A stretch of DNA of 64,000 nt from Sialis fuliginosa (GCA_961205875.1 OY540816.1:4908701-4972700); one strand, 5' to 3'. Positions 1 to 11,310 are shown, counted from the stretch's first letter. Numbers and translations are program-made. Notes: a model not told the origin generated them from the letters alone.

Positions 1-113
1 ATGTACTTTAAAAAATTATTTTGAAAGAGACGTAACCATAGTGACATAAATCAATAAAATACTGAAACCGTAAATTATAGAATTCTTTATCCATGGCTAC
101 AGTGTTTTTATAT

Positions 114-386
114 AAATGGCGATTTTGATGATTTTGAAATGGGACCGTCCTCAAGCCAGACCCAACCATCCGACCAAGTTTCAATAATATCGGTTCAGTG
201 GTTCATGAGTTATGCGTGTGACAAGAATTCAGGGGACAGACGGACACACACACGGACAGACAGACAAACAGACACAGAACGAAAAGTATTTGTTTATTTA
301 AAATTTTGAAATCGGAGAACATTTTTTTTGTCTCATTCTAAAACGATCACAAAGCTTCTCGTATCTTCGATATTGCGAGGAAGCGA
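114..386 (-). repeat. Family A interspersed repeat, copy 1 (partial)
   Basis: This is one of about twelve copies of the most abundant repeat in the window, which I call family A. Read in family orientation it starts TTGCTTCCTCGCAATATCG, which can fold into a short hairpin with the following CGAGAAGC. It then carries a run of GACAGACA/TGTCTGTC type, a block that reads CACTGAACCGATATTATTG, and ends near GCACGAGGAAGCACTGTG. This copy lies on the minus strand and holds only the starting third. I see no coding potential and cannot assign a transposon class. Confidence 0.8.
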
Positions 387-944
387 AAATAAAAACTTTC
401 AAAGCGTTAAGAATAATATTGTTTGTCCGTTTTTATGAATTAAAATTTGATGAAACTTTATTCTAATAAAATAATAAATAATGTATCTCTCAATAACTAT
501 AACAGAGTATACAAATTCTGAACACCAGAGAACTTCAACTTGCTGAAACTATGAAGATGTCTACACAGTTTGCCCGAAATCACCTGTGCACTAGATCGAA
601 GTTAAATAGCACTTCACAAATGTTACACTGACATTTAGTTTTAACAAAAGCGCTATAATTTTTTATTAACATGTAATTAATGGCTTAAGGCTACAACACC
701 CTAACATCAATTTACCTTGAATTTTATAATTATTGTTTTGTGTAATAAAATAACATCCTGGTAGTTTTTAAATTAACGTACCTACTTATTTATTACATTA
801 TTCATTATATTTATAAGTCAATTGACTTAGGTAGCGATCGTAGTAATATTATTTATAGATATACATAGGTAGCTTACATTATTTTTAGAATGAATGCAAC
901 ACGGAAAAATCGATAGCTTTAGTGGTTCTTGGCAACAAATATAT
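387..944. other. AT-rich DNA, no feature seen
   Basis: Low-complexity AT-rich sequence with no reading frame, repeat boundary or RNA motif that I can support. Confidence 0.5.
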
Positions 945-952
945 GTAATCAA

Positions 953-1235
953 TAGTGATTGGAAAAATAGTTGTTATTTTCAATGAAATAGTTACTAGTT
1001 GAATTTTTTTCGGAAAATAGTTGATAAATAGTTTTTTTTACGTTTTAATAATAATTAGTGCAAAAAAAGCAGTAAAAAGTGTCGCAAAAAAAATAGTTGG
1101 AAAGGTAGTTGCAAATAGTTGATTTCAAATTGTGTTCAATCAAACTAGTTTTCTGAAAACGATGGAGATATGTAATAAAAATTACAATAAATGCATTTTT
1201 ACGGAATAGTTGAAAAACTATTTTTCCAATCTCTA
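953..1235 (+). mobile_element. hAT-type MITE, family F copy 1
   Basis: A 283-bp non-autonomous element. It starts TAGTGATTGGAAAAATAG and ends CTATTTTTCCAATCTCTA, so the ends are inverted repeats that fit the hAT end consensus YAGNG. It is flanked by a perfect 8-bp duplication, GTAATCAA, at 945-952 and 1236-1243, the length hAT transposases make. The interior repeats the word ATAGTTG and has no reading frame. The family recurs at 2216, 4718, 23551 and 61345. Confidence 0.88.
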
Positions 1236-1262
1236 GTAATCAATCGACATACATAAATATAA

Positions 1263-1934
1263 CTAGTTGGGCCCGCGCGGCTTCGCTCGCGTGGACTACG
1301 GAATTATTGTTTAGGATTTAAAAAAAATATAGTTAAATTAAGTACAAACACGATTAGTGATTATTGTAACAAAAACCAAACAACACATAAATTACCAACT
1401 TACAAAACCGAATCAGGACAAAAAGTAAAAATAATGTTTGTCCTATTTAAATTTAAAAGTTAATTATTGAAAACAAAATTAACAATTGACAATCAAAAGA
1501 ATACCGGCCTGTGATCATTCCATCTGCCCTGCGTCTACTCGGCACGGGTTCCCATCGCGCGAATAATATGTTCCCGTATTTGTATTTCACGATATTTTCT
1601 AAACTATAAGACCAAATTGGATGTTATAAAGAGCAAATTATATCTACATTAAGTACTTATGACGATGAAATCATTTATTTCGATAAGGGTTAATGTTTTG
1701 CAGGTCATAAGTCCACGTAAACAATTTTTTTTCCTATTTGATTTACTATTATCGTCATTGCTTAGTTATTATGTTACCTAACGTAACAAAATATAGTCTA
1801 TAACCTGGCCAGAGAACGTACCTATGAATTAAAAAAGAAATCACGTAAATCGGATATGTGCTTCTCGAGTGATAAGCGCACTAACGGACAGACAGACAGA
1901 TAGAGACACGTTGAGCTTTATATACAAGTATAGA
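1263..1934 (-). mobile_element. Non-autonomous Helitron, family B copy 1
   Basis: On the minus strand this 672-bp element starts TCTATACTTGTATATAAAGC immediately after an A. It ends with a GC hairpin followed by GGGCCCAACTAG and then a T. A 5' TC, a 3' hairpin shortly before CTRR, insertion between A and T, and no terminal inverted repeats are the standard Helitron marks. A CTGTCTGTCTGTC run lies just inside the start. There is no Rep/helicase coding sequence, so it would depend on an element elsewhere. Related copies are at 25653, 27135 and 54322. Confidence 0.82.
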
Positions 1935-1935
1935 T

Positions 1936-2207
1936 AAAGCTGCCATGGACGATTTAAGGTTTTTTAATACTGAGAGTAAAAAGTGTACATTTAATTTAAA
2001 AAAAGCCATTACTGGGTCATATCCAAGACTGTTGCTATTACCTTATTGGGCGAACAAAATTAGAAGTTCTAACTTTGTTTATAAATCACACAAACTTGGT
2101 CATAAAATATTTATCATATAGTTTTACGTAATAAAAGCACTACAACCTTTTTAATTAAAGTACATAAAAACACTGGTTACAATGATTTAATATTTTAATT
2201 ATTATTT
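1936..2207. other. AT-rich spacer
   Basis: No feature seen between the Helitron and the next hAT element. Confidence 0.4.
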
Positions 2208-2509
2208 ATGATTATTAGAGATTGGAAAAATAGTTGTTATTTTAAATGAAATATTTACTATATAGTTGATTTTTTTTCTTTCGTAAAATAGTTGGTAAAT
2301 ATTTTTAATCAAAATAGTTGAGAAATGGTTACAAAATATTTTACGATAATAAATTTTTTTACGATTTAATCGATAATTAGTGAAGTCAACATAGTAGTAA
2401 AATGTGTCAAATCCGAAATTTATGTGACAAGCATGTTATGATCGATTCTAGATAGATATCAGAAGCTAAAAAAAACCGTGTAAATATAACTAAAAAATAA
2501 ATATATGTA

Positions 2510-2970
2510 GGTATAATATTTTTTGTTTGCACAATAATCATAAGTGTAATACATGTGCGGTCGAGGCATACTCAATGATGCCGGAATAGGCGGGGGGGGG
2601 GGGGGGGGGGGGTGCAATGATTAATTTTTTTTACTCTTAAAAATTCTTTAAACTGATGTTAAAGCTCACAAGCAAATTTTAAAATGTAACCACGATTCTA
2701 GTCAGATATAAAGAAAAATAAAAAGTGAGTTGAGTGAAACCTCGTTAGTACGTTTGTTTTCTATTTTTAGGTCTCGGCATTCTTCCATAAGACCCCATTC
2801 TCGTTAGTACGTGTTTTCCCCCAGTCCCTTTAAAAACATACTAACTTAAATTTTATTAAACTATTTATTTTTATTTTTTAACAAATAATTAATTTTTATT
2901 TTTAAAAACACCAAGTAAAATTAGGTCAGCTTTAATAATTAGAATTATTTCTATGATTTTTTTTTAATAC
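2510..2970. repeat. Inserted DNA inside F copy 2, with a 21-base G run
   Basis: Compared with the element at 61345 this block is extra. It holds a homopolymer of about 21 G at 2592-2612 and two direct copies of CTCGTTAGTACGT near 2743 and 2803, a phrase reminiscent of mariner/pogo element ends. I could not find clean ends or a target duplication, so its class is unknown. Confidence 0.45.
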
Positions 2971-3113
2971 AAAATTTTTAACGTTGGATAAAAAATAATA
3001 ATTTTAAAATAGTTGAAAAGGTCAAATAGTTGATTTTAAATTGGGTTCAATCAAACCAGTTTTCTGAAATCGATGGAGATATGTAATAAAAATTAAAATA
3101 GTTGCATCTTTCG

Positions 3114-3529
3114 TAAAGTGACCAGACGTCCCGGATTGCGCGGGACAGTCCTGGATTTGAGTAGCCTGTCCCGCATCACAAATTGTCCCGGATTAGACAT
3201 TTATAATATTATATTATCATGATTGTGTGTTCACCTTAATTTGAAGACCTTTTTTTTAGTACCTATATTTTCTTACAAAAAAATTAAAAATTGAATTTCA
3301 ATTAGATGACTAAAAAAAAAGGTCTTTAGAATTTATTTTAACAAGCAGGATATCCAACAGTAAAATATAAATTTTATCTAAAATAAAAAAACTTGTATTA
3401 TTTAAATTTTTATAAAAAATTATTTTTATTAATTTTTTTTCTTTTATTTTTGTTAGAATTTTTTTTTCGTATGTGTATGTGGGGGGGGGAGGTGTCCCGC
3501 ATCAGGGTTTTAGAATTCTGGTCACTTTA
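3114..3529 (+). mobile_element. hAT-type non-autonomous element nested in F copy 2
   Basis: The ends are TAAAGTGACCAGA and TCTGGTCACTTTA, exact inverted repeats except for a base inside. A perfect 8-bp duplication, ATCTTTCG, lies at 3106-3113 and 3530-3537. Inside are several CCCGG / GTCCCGCATC motifs in both orientations, a subterminal pattern known from hAT elements of many animals. It is 416 bp with no reading frame. It must be younger than the F copy it interrupts. Confidence 0.85.
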
Positions 3530-3579
3530 ATCTTTCGCAATATAGTTGAAAAACTATTTTTCCAATCTCTAATGATTAT

Positions 3580-4192
3580 ATAACTTATTAATTTTTGATT
3601 TTGTGTGTAATTTATTCTTTGTAACTTTAACAACCCCTGATTGCTAGTACTATATCATCAAACAAGAAAAATGTAACGACGAGATAAAAGCTTAATTAAT
3701 CAATTGATGTGGAAACATCTGCTGTACAACAGGACATTGTTATAAATAGACGACGCTAATTATAAACATTTGACAACCACAAGCTAAATCAATGAACAGT
3801 CGACACCCACGAGAAACAACAACACCTAGACGGAGTTGTCGGATATTTGCGCGATTGTAATAATGATGTCAGTGTATGGTGGGGGGGGGTTGGCTGGCTG
3901 GCTGGCTGGCTGGCGGTGGTGTAAAGAGTAATTCCGGAATCAACACGTCGCTAGCGTAGCGTGTGTAAATCAGAATGACGCGAACAGGGATCGATCGAGG
4001 ACTTGTAACAACTCTGCCACATCATTGTTTAGTTGGAGACATGAGAAACAGATGAGTCGAGGGCTCTCTTAAGCATTCTTCGGATGGAAATACTTAAGAT
4101 TCGGTGCCATTTTAAGTTTTTATTCAATAAATATGTATTTTATATTATTTCATTTTTATTTTTTGACATTTATCTATATTATAAGTAGAGAT
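3580..4192. other. Non-repeated stretch with a GGCT microsatellite
   Basis: This is one of few stretches with nearer to balanced base composition and no match to other parts of the window. A microsatellite of about six GGCT units lies at 3888-3915. No open frame longer than about 60 codons is present. It could be unique intronic or intergenic DNA. Confidence 0.45.
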
Positions 4193-4717
4193 ACTATACT
4201 CTATTTCATTTATAAATGCAGTGGTTGCCGGGGTTTTGACAGTACGAATCATGCATTTTACCTTAGACAAGGAAAGATAAAGGACAAATAACACATTACC
4301 TAGCGTTGTTACCATATCGCACCACGAATCATTGGCGTATCATTCAGATTTTTAAATAAGTATCAATTGTTTTGAATTATAAAATTAATTAATAATAAAT
4401 ATTTTATGTTGTTTTTAAAAGTATTTCAGTGATAATTGATTAACAGAGAAATGTCTATTTGGAAATGTCATATCTCATACATACTAAATTCAATTGTAAT
4501 TTAAAGCATATTTGTATATTATAAATTTTCAACTGACGTCTATGGGATAATATACGGTTTTGATAATTAAAAAAAGATGGCCGCCGACAAATTTTAGTAA
4601 CACTTTCATATACGAACTAGCATTGGTTGTTATCTATCCATAGCCTTTCCTAATATAAGCATTTTACCGTCAAAAACCACGACAACCACTGCATTCTTAA
4701 ATGAAATAGAGTATAGT
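4193..4717. repeat. Inverted-repeat element, arms about 48 bp
   Basis: The left arm starts ACTATACTCTATTTCATT and runs through AATGCAGTGGTTG. The right arm repeats this in reverse, ending AAATGAAATAGAGTATAGT. The arms match along about 48 bp with a few changes and enclose about 430 bp without coding capacity. The innermost arm sequence, CAGTGGTTG/CAACCACTG, looks like a hAT end, but I find no 8-bp duplication. The outer part of the right arm also resembles family F, so the arms may be of mixed origin. Confidence 0.55.
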
Positions 4718-5480
4718 TGAATTTTTTTTCGGAAAATAGTTGGTAAATAGTTTTTTTACGATTTCATAATAATTAGTGCAAACGAAGCAGTAAAAAGTGT
4801 CGCAAATAATTTAATAATAGTTGGAAAGGTAGTTGTAAATAGTTGATTTCAAATCAAGGTTAGTAAAGTAATAGGTTGCCTCATAACTCTGGCGGGGAGT
4901 GGCATGAGAGGGGAGAACGCGTCATCGTGAGGAACTCTTTGACATTATAAATGGCTGTCAAACTATATTTACTCTTTATTTTAGTTAAGCTGATTTATTG
5001 TAAGTTGTTTTTAAATATTTTCATTTGATATTGATAGTGTACTGAGTTTTAAATCTAAATTTTTATTATTTTATTATTATAAATTATAGTTTTAAACAAG
5101 TGTTTTTTTATGTGTAACCAAGAAATGTATTTTCTTTAAGCATTGATTTCTGACATCATTTTAAAGTTTTTATGAAGAAATATTATATGTAATAATTTGT
5201 GCTTCTGTAATAAACAATAATATTTACTTTTTTTATATACAAATATCCAAAAATTCGAAATAATTTGAAAAAAACCTTAATATATGAAACAACGTTTAAA
5301 GGTTCCTCAGGGTGACGTCATCACACGCAGCCGCTGATTGGTCAAAAAGTTATGAGGCAACCTATACATATAGTAACCTTGATTTCAAATTGTGTTCAAT
5401 CAAACCAGTTTTCTGAAAACGGTGGAGATATGTAATAAAAATTACAATAATTGCATTTTTACGCAATAATTGAAAAACTA
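4718..5480 (+). mobile_element. hAT-type family F copy 3, left-truncated and interrupted
   Basis: Sequence at 4718-4854 and 5391-5480 together gives the middle and right part of family F. The left end is replaced by the element at 4193-4717, the last bases of the right end are lost, and a MITE at 4855-5381 splits it. Confidence 0.75.
4855..5381 (+). mobile_element. MITE with 9-bp target duplication
   Basis: A 527-bp insertion into family F. The ends are CAAGGTTAGTA and TACTAACCTTG-like inverted repeats, with a second matched block AGGTTGCCTCATAACT near each end. The target duplication is ATTTCAAAT at 4846-4854 and 5382-5390, 9 bp and perfect. A 9-bp duplication with long inverted ends points to the Mutator superfamily; that assignment is inference. 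No reading frame. Confidence 0.78.
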
Positions 5481-5752
5481 ATCTGGTTTTTTCGGATCAG
5501 CTCCGAGTGATTAATTGTAATTTTTTTTATTTGTATTAAAAATTTATTTTCTACCATAATTTAAAGCATTTTATGGTACTTGTATGTTAGCCCTGAACAA
5601 CTGAAGCGGGGAGTAAGATCATGTTAATGCGCATATTTTAACATGCACCGAACCTAAAAAAACGTTTTTTTTTCGGTTCGGTTCCGGTTTTTGTTCCGCA
5701 AATATAACAATTTTTCCGGTTATCGGTTTTCGGTTCAGTTTCGGTTCAAAAC
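5481..5752 (+). mobile_element. hAT-type family G copy 1 (left-truncated)
   Basis: Resembles the complete copies at 34994, 56641 and 60915: many CGGTTTTC / GGTTCGGTTC words, a central GATCATGTTAA, and an end GGTTCAAAACCCTAG that is a decayed version of GGTTCGAAGCCCTG. The left end is missing and there is no duplication, so this is an old copy. Confidence 0.7.
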
Positions 5753-5774
5753 CCTAGTTATAACTATATAAGCT

Positions 5775-5872
5775 CCGCCCTAGAAAAAGATAACCGATGA
5801 TATTTGTCTTTAAATTTGGAATCTGTTATAAGCGATTCTGACCTTTAAGGTGGCAGACGAGTTCTGCAGGCG
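5775..5872 (+). repeat. Family T repeat, copy 1
   Basis: About 100 bp that reappears in reverse at 35706-35810, including the phrase AAAGATAACCGATGATATTT. Function and class unknown. Confidence 0.65.
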
Positions 5873-6638
5873 ATTGTAAATACATTCCTATATTAAAAAA
5901 TAAATAAAAAATATAATAGATTTTATTATCTCAATGACATCTTTAATTTATACATAGAATTTACAAACTTCGTATAAAGGAATTTCACTTTCATAAATAT
6001 AAACCAAAATTAAATAATATTTACAAAAAATTTTTGATTGAAATCATGACCTACGTAACGAAGTATTTTAAATAAAAATAACATATTCGGAAATATATAA
6101 CCGAAAATGTAAACAAACAAACAAAAAATACACGTGTAAAATATTCAAATATGTTATTTTTTGACTTAATAACTGTTCATGGAATTTGACGACGTATAGT
6201 TGCCGAACAAAAAAAACGGAATTGTATTTGCAGCGAAATGAAATGTAATTGTGAACCTAACATGTAGGTATTCATATTTCTGCACACGTGTACATTTTAT
6301 ATATGTACATACGTACAGATGTACCTATGTATATTCAATGAACTTACACAGGATGTACGACGAATTTACTATATTGAAATCTCTGCGATATATTTAAATA
6401 AAATAAGAAAATATTTAAAATAAGTGTCTAAATTAAGTAAAAATTTAACATTTTTTGTTGCATTTTAGGAGACATATCTAAAGATACCCCACTCAAATTA
6501 TATAGTTGACTTTAGTATTTGTCGTTGGTAGTCCTACCAAAACCTCGTTAACAAATTTTTTCAAGTTTTTTTAGTCGGTAGTTACAGAGTTAGGGGGGGG
6601 GGGGGGGAAATAAAATACTGCTTTTATAGGGGTACAGG
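5873..6638. other. AT-rich stretch with a G run
   Basis: Mostly AT-rich sequence. About 6470-6535 shares a phrase (CTAAAGATACCCCACTCAA) with the satellite block at 17441 in reverse. A run of about 15 G lies at 6593-6607. No gene seen. Confidence 0.45.
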
Positions 6639-7092
6639 TGCCATTTTAAAGTTAGAAAAAAAAAGATATGGTCAAATTCAACTAATTGAGATGTACATTT
6701 TGACATGCCACACGTCTTGGTATACAATTTTTTTGTTTTTTGGATTTATTTTAAAGCCCCCTACAGGCACCTTTTTGATTTAGAAAACAAATAGAAAAAG
6801 GGTCTAATTCCGCTTGTTTGGTTATAAATTTTAACGTGCCACATACCTTGGTATAAAAAAAATATTTTTTTTACCTAGCTTTAGCTCCTTATCCCCCCCC
6901 CTGAAAAATTATTTATTCAATAAATTTGTAGATATTTTACTAGAGGGTATCATTTTACATGTTCAGTAAAAATTTCAAGTTTCTAGCTTAGGTATATATT
7001 ATAGTTTACGAGCTATTTGGCTTTGAGTGAAAAGGACGGACGAACGGACGGACGACAAAGTGAGATTAATAAGGTTTCTTCGGAACCCTAAA
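6639..7092 (+). repeat. Family H repeat, copy 1
   Basis: It shares with 56355-56636 the phrases CAGGTGCCATTTTAAAGTTAG, a GGACGGACGGACGACAAAGTG block and an end TTTCTTCGGAACCCTAAAA. Repeats ending in GGAACCCTAAAA next to GACGGACG runs are very common in moths and butterflies. No coding sequence. Confidence 0.7.
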
Positions 7093-8310
7093 AAGTTTGC
7101 AGAAAATTTTATTATCTGTTAGAAATACGAATTACGAGGTAGATCGAAAATTCCATTCATTAGATACAGTGCGTTTACAAAACTTTAGGCCCTTGGTTAA
7201 GGGTGTTCAAGAAATATACATCCCGTTATTTTCTAATTGCTCTACAAATTTTATACCTTCTACATTATCCTAAAGTTCAAAATTTTATTGTAATGTAAAA
7301 TAGCAATATTATGTACCTATTCATTTAACATCTATATTACGTAATGAAAGAATAAATACAGACTAAACCTATTATTGAACTAATTTAAAATAAATCTTAA
7401 TACTAGACTTTATGAAGAAAATTTTCAGACCTTTCCGAAGTTTATGAGATTAGTAATTTCCGTGTACCATATCGCCAAACACAAGACTCGAATCCAAGTA
7501 TGTATGAATATATTTACCGTAACGTATTTAGATACTATAATGGTTAGTGAACTGAAAGTCCGATTAACCCCATTTTTAATTTTTTGAAAAGATAATTAAA
7601 TGTACCTACTACAATTAATTATAACATATTCTTGGTCATAAATAACTTTATACCTATCAAAAGGCTGTCGAACTCAAAATTTTGTATTTTTAAAGTAAAA
7701 TTTTAGGTTTGACCGCCATTTTGAAAGGTATACAATTATTTTTGGTTAAAAGAATAATAAAAAAGGTTGTAGAAAATTTAATAATCTGTTTAAAATGCAA
7801 AATACGGGGTTGATTGAACATTCCATTCATTAGATACAGAGTGTTTACAAAATCCTTGTAAAACAAAACTGGCTATATTCTAATCACTGTTTAAATTTGG
7901 CACCTCATACATTGTACTTTTTTCTTTATTTCCCGGGCTAGTTATAATGATTTCAGATATGATGTAAAAATATACATCAAATTTGAAAAAATTGTTAACC
8001 GATTTAATTAGCAGACCTTTTTTAACTTCTATGATGAATAAAAAAAATACATTTTTCCAATTCGACAATAACAAAAGTCGAATTAAGAGATCCTTGCTAA
8101 TTTAATAGATCCCTAAATTCAGAGTAGAATAGCAACATTATAAATTACTTTTTTTTATAAATTCTGAAAGAAAACATTAGAACGAATTTGTTAAAAATTG
8201 AATAATCATTTTAAAAAAGGTTAGTATGTAGTTCGAATTCCCGAACGAATATAAATCATCAGTCACTGGAAATGGCCATGCACGGGTAATGTTGACACCA
8301 TTTATTTTCC
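7093..8310. repeat. AT-rich stretch with a direct repeat of about 95 bp
   Basis: 7092-7190 and 7763-7858 are diverged direct copies sharing ATTCCATTCATTAGATACAG and TGTTTACAAAA, about 670 bp apart. The rest is AT-rich with only short open frames, none of which I believe. Confidence 0.55.
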
Positions 8311-8572
8311 TATACCGGGTGTTTTTTAAAGACTTTCCAGCAGATTATTTCCAAAATAACGAATTTTCAGAGAAAATGTTTCATACAAAAGTTTCATGGT
8401 TTCGAGGGGGCTCAATACTGACAATATGGGTTGACCAAGGTCACCTCAATGGGTTTTCAGGTTCAACTTTTCTTTTTTAATTCTAAACCTGTATTTTTTG
8501 TTGCAGATTCATAATTTATGAGGAAAAATAAGCAACTTTTACCTGAAACATTTTTTCTGAAAATGTCCATTT

Positions 8573-8913
8573 TTTATGATATGGAGCAAAACAAAGAGAA
8601 ATTTTTGGATTTTCAATAATTTTTTACTTGAAAACTATTATTTTAAAAATATTCATAAGAGGTAAAAAGTACTTAGATTTAAGCAATGATTCTCAGAGAT
8701 TTTTATTTTATTTGTTTTTAATTTTTTTCTTAAAAAATTAAAAAGTTGCATAACAAGTTAATATTAAATTTGAATAGAAAAAATTCTCTGAGAATTCTTG
8801 ATTAAATCTAAGTACTTTTGTCCTCTTGTGATTTTTCTAAAAATGTATAGTTTTCGAGTAAAAAAATATTTAATATCCAGAAATGTCTTTTTGTTTTGCT
8901 CCATATCATAAAA
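8573..8913. repeat. Palindrome of about 340 bp
   Basis: The arms start TTTATGATATGGAGCAAAAC and end with its reverse complement at 8899-8913, with matching blocks such as AAAGTACTTAGATTTAA in between. The arms are about 140 bp, with roughly 85% match by eye. No reading frame. Confidence 0.7.
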
Positions 8914-9820
8914 TATCGGTATGGAGAACCATACATGACTTCCATGTTCTTTAATTTATTTTTAATATATGAAAAATTTCAATGGGATTTGTCAGAAATA
9001 AAACTCACCTTTGTATAAATAATGTCCTAACGTCAAAAACATAATACACATTCGTAGAATAAAAATTTGACAATTTGAAGGTGTTTTTCACCCCTTCAAT
9101 CGCACGTACAAATAATAAATGTCCCTTAGATTCAATTGAACTGCAAATGAACCAAATCTTATCAAAATTAGTGAGATAATACTCGCAATGTTCACTTTTT
9201 AGACGAAAAAAGTTACAAAATTTCGAATATATCCAAAACCCCTAATCCGATTAGCACCAAAATCAATAGGTCTGGAGTACTCATTGAGACAAACATTTTC
9301 CCCAAAAATAATTCAGATCGGTGCATTTTTACAGTAGTTATCGTGAACGAAAGAAAATTCTACATTCGCATAGACACACAGACACAAGCACAGCCGCGAT
9401 GCGGAAATTAACTTTTCTTTAAGTTTTGAAGTTAGTACATTCAGAATCTGTCATTATCTCGGACACGATTTTTCGACGGTATTACAATACTTCCATTTCT
9501 TTCAGAACATGGAAGTAAAATGAAAATCATGAAAACTGAACTGAAATTGAATCCACCGTGTCAGTTTTAGATTTGCATACGTTATACAATTAAATTAAAT
9601 AAACACATAAATATATTGATACATTTTACATACATATAAGGTATTGTAAATTGTATGCATATCTATGCTTTGAGCTAGACGTCTGTTTATAATTTCCAAT
9701 AAATATATTCAGCTGTCCAGTAATTAAACTGCAAATTACAGAATGAGTTCATAAATTATTTTACTCATCTGATTCAGAGCTTCTCAATCGTTTTTGTGTT
9801 ACGATGAACATTTCTTCAAA
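8914..9820 (-). repeat. Family D repeat, copy 1
   Basis: It matches 18294-19361 in reverse over most of its length, so the two form an inverted pair about 8.5 kb apart. It ends in a GGTATGGAGAACCATACATG hairpin-like phrase and contains ACTTCCATTTCTTTCAGAAC, itself a small hairpin. A CACAGACACAAGCACAG run lies in the middle. No coding sequence or known class. Confidence 0.78.
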
Positions 9821-9842
9821 AAACTAGTTTGGTCGTATTGGC

Positions 9843-9920
9843 CGTACATCATAAATAGCATGGCTTGGCCATAAAAAGCACACCCTTAGACTTTTGAAAC
9901 TATCGTTTTTTGAAACGTAG
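9843..9920 (+). repeat. Family M segment, copy 1
   Basis: About 75 bp matching 53775-53846 in reverse, including the phrase AGCATGGCTTGGCCATAAAA. Class unknown. Confidence 0.6.
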
Positions 9921-10046
9921 TTTTGGAATCGCAGCAAAAAATCGGCATAACATGATTTTTCACCATAAATATTTCCAAAACGGCTGATTTTACGTGAAAA
10001 ATGATTATGTTAAAAATTGTACGATTTTTCGACGGTATTACAAAAA

Positions 10047-10748
10047 AAGTAATAAGCTCCTTATTCGCGCTTCCTTCATTCGCGTTTTCACTATTCACGG
10101 ATTAAAAAAATGCGACCCAATTCCTATATTCGCGGCTAAAGATTTCTTTATTCGCGGATCTAATCAATACATACATAATAATCAAAAGGATTCCAATAGG
10201 TATCCAACCCAATATCCTTTGTAAACGACGTCAAATGGACTAATAAAAAAGTAAAATAGACCTTATTACAACTTTGCCTAAAGTATGTTGTTAAGGATGT
10301 ATGGGATGTATTTCAAAATGCTACCAAATATATGAAAATTGGAAACGTGACATTTAATTTGAAAAATCTTAGTGAAGGTTTAACAATGGCAAATGAGCTT
10401 TGTGATTTCTTTATGAAAATTGATCCGTCTATGGAACGAAGTCTTATTTTTAAGAGGCAAATTGCTAATGCCACTGCTGAATATCAGTCTGAATTGAAGG
10501 AGCTTTTAAAAACTGCCAAGCAAGAAAAAATTACAAAATTCTTTAAACCATTGCCAGATAATAATTAATCAATATGGTCAAAAACATCAATTAAATTGAT
10601 TTTTTTATATTGTATTTGTTTATTTATTTTGTCACCTAGGAACGTATCCCCTATAATCCCATATAAATTACCATTCCGTATTCACGGTTTCTGTATTCGC
10701 GGCATATTTATGGAACATATACCCCGCGAATAAAGATCTTTTACTTAC
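10047..10748 (+). mobile_element. pogo/Tigger-like DNA transposon remnant
   Basis: The insertion splits a piece of family D: the flanks CGACGGTATTACA at 10031-10043 and ACTTCCATTT at 10751 are adjacent in other D copies. The ends are inverted repeats of about 22 bp (AAGTAATAAGCTCCTTATTCGCG against the reverse of CGCGAATAAAGATCTTTTACTT), followed by more ATTCGCG words, a pattern known for Tigger elements. The right flank has the expected TA. A transposase tail sits inside. The element is heavily shortened. Confidence 0.7.
10260..10568 (+). pseudogene. pogo/Tigger-like transposase, C-terminal remnant
   Basis: An open frame of 102 codons begins after an in-frame TAG at 10257 and stops at 10566-10568; its first ATG is at 10332, giving 78 residues. 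The segment DVWDVFQNA followed later by LSEGLTMANELCDFF, MERSLIFKRQI, QSELKEL and the end ITKFFKP looks like the tail of CENP-B/jerky/Tigger DDE transposases, which commonly close with a T-x-F-F motif. The catalytic DDE core and the DNA-binding domain are absent, so it cannot act as a transposase. No start or promoter of its own is visible. Assignment rests on motif memory, not a search. Confidence 0.62.
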
Positions 10749-10796
10749 ATACTTCCATTTCCTTCGGAACATGGAAGTAAAAACACCCGGTATATA

Positions 10797-11305
10797 ACAT
10801 AAACGTGACGCCTATGCATAACCAACTCACTCAAACATGTACAATTATGCACGAGTATATCCCTGTGACAACACATATACGTACAGACGCACAGACACAC
10901 ATACAGCCGTAAACCCACGCGGAAACGCGGTGGAGATATCAACATGTAGACAGTAATTACCTTTGTATGTGCAATCTGTACGAGTCTCGCAGGAAGTGGA
11001 ACAAACAAATGTCCTATTTTAATTAGATTTGGTATTTTGTTAGCAATATGTAAAAAGTGTTTACATGCAGCGCGTTTAAAGGTGCCGTATGTCTGTGTGT
11101 GTGTGTGTGCGTTGAATTAAATAATTACATTAATGAAATAACTTGACGGAATATAAATTCATGATGTGAATGAGCGTGTGACTAATTTAAAATAAATACA
11201 TAATTACGTGGAATATCTTCATTGGTTTATTAGCGTGATTTGTAACGACGTAGGGAAAGGATTATACTGCATTGCTAAGCACAAATATAGAATCAGCGTT
11301 TAGAT
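10797..11305. other. Non-repeated stretch
   Basis: Slightly less AT-rich, with a GT dinucleotide run at about 11093-11111. No gene supported; the minus-strand frame at 10745-11008 starts in a family D hairpin. Confidence 0.4.
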
Positions 11306-11310
11306 CAGGC

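Larger units (their letters stand above)
2216..3571 (+). mobile_element. hAT-type family F copy 2, with nested insertions
   Basis: It starts TAGAGATTGGAAAAATAG and ends CCAATCTCTA, with a perfect 8-bp duplication ATGATTAT at 2208-2215 and 3572-3579. It is 1,356 bp against 283-472 bp for other copies because other DNA has entered. A second hAT occupies 3114-3529, and about 2510-2970 is absent from the intact copy at 61345. The rest aligns with that copy in reverse. No transposase is visible. Confidence 0.86.
8311..10796. mobile_element. Composite bounded by TATACCGGGTG ends
   Basis: The left boundary TATACCGGGTGTTTTTT is mirrored by AAAACACCCGGTATATA at the right, so the two may be the ends of one element of the CAGGGTG/TATA class seen at 19908, 25381 and 29397. 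Inside lie a palindrome, repeat D copy 1 and a pogo-like element. The pairing of the ends is inference; they could come from two truncated elements. Confidence 0.45.

Noticed and set aside
2592-2612. Long G homopolymer (also G/C runs at 6593 and 55959)
   Set aside because: Simple slippage products; the length may be partly a sequencing artefact.
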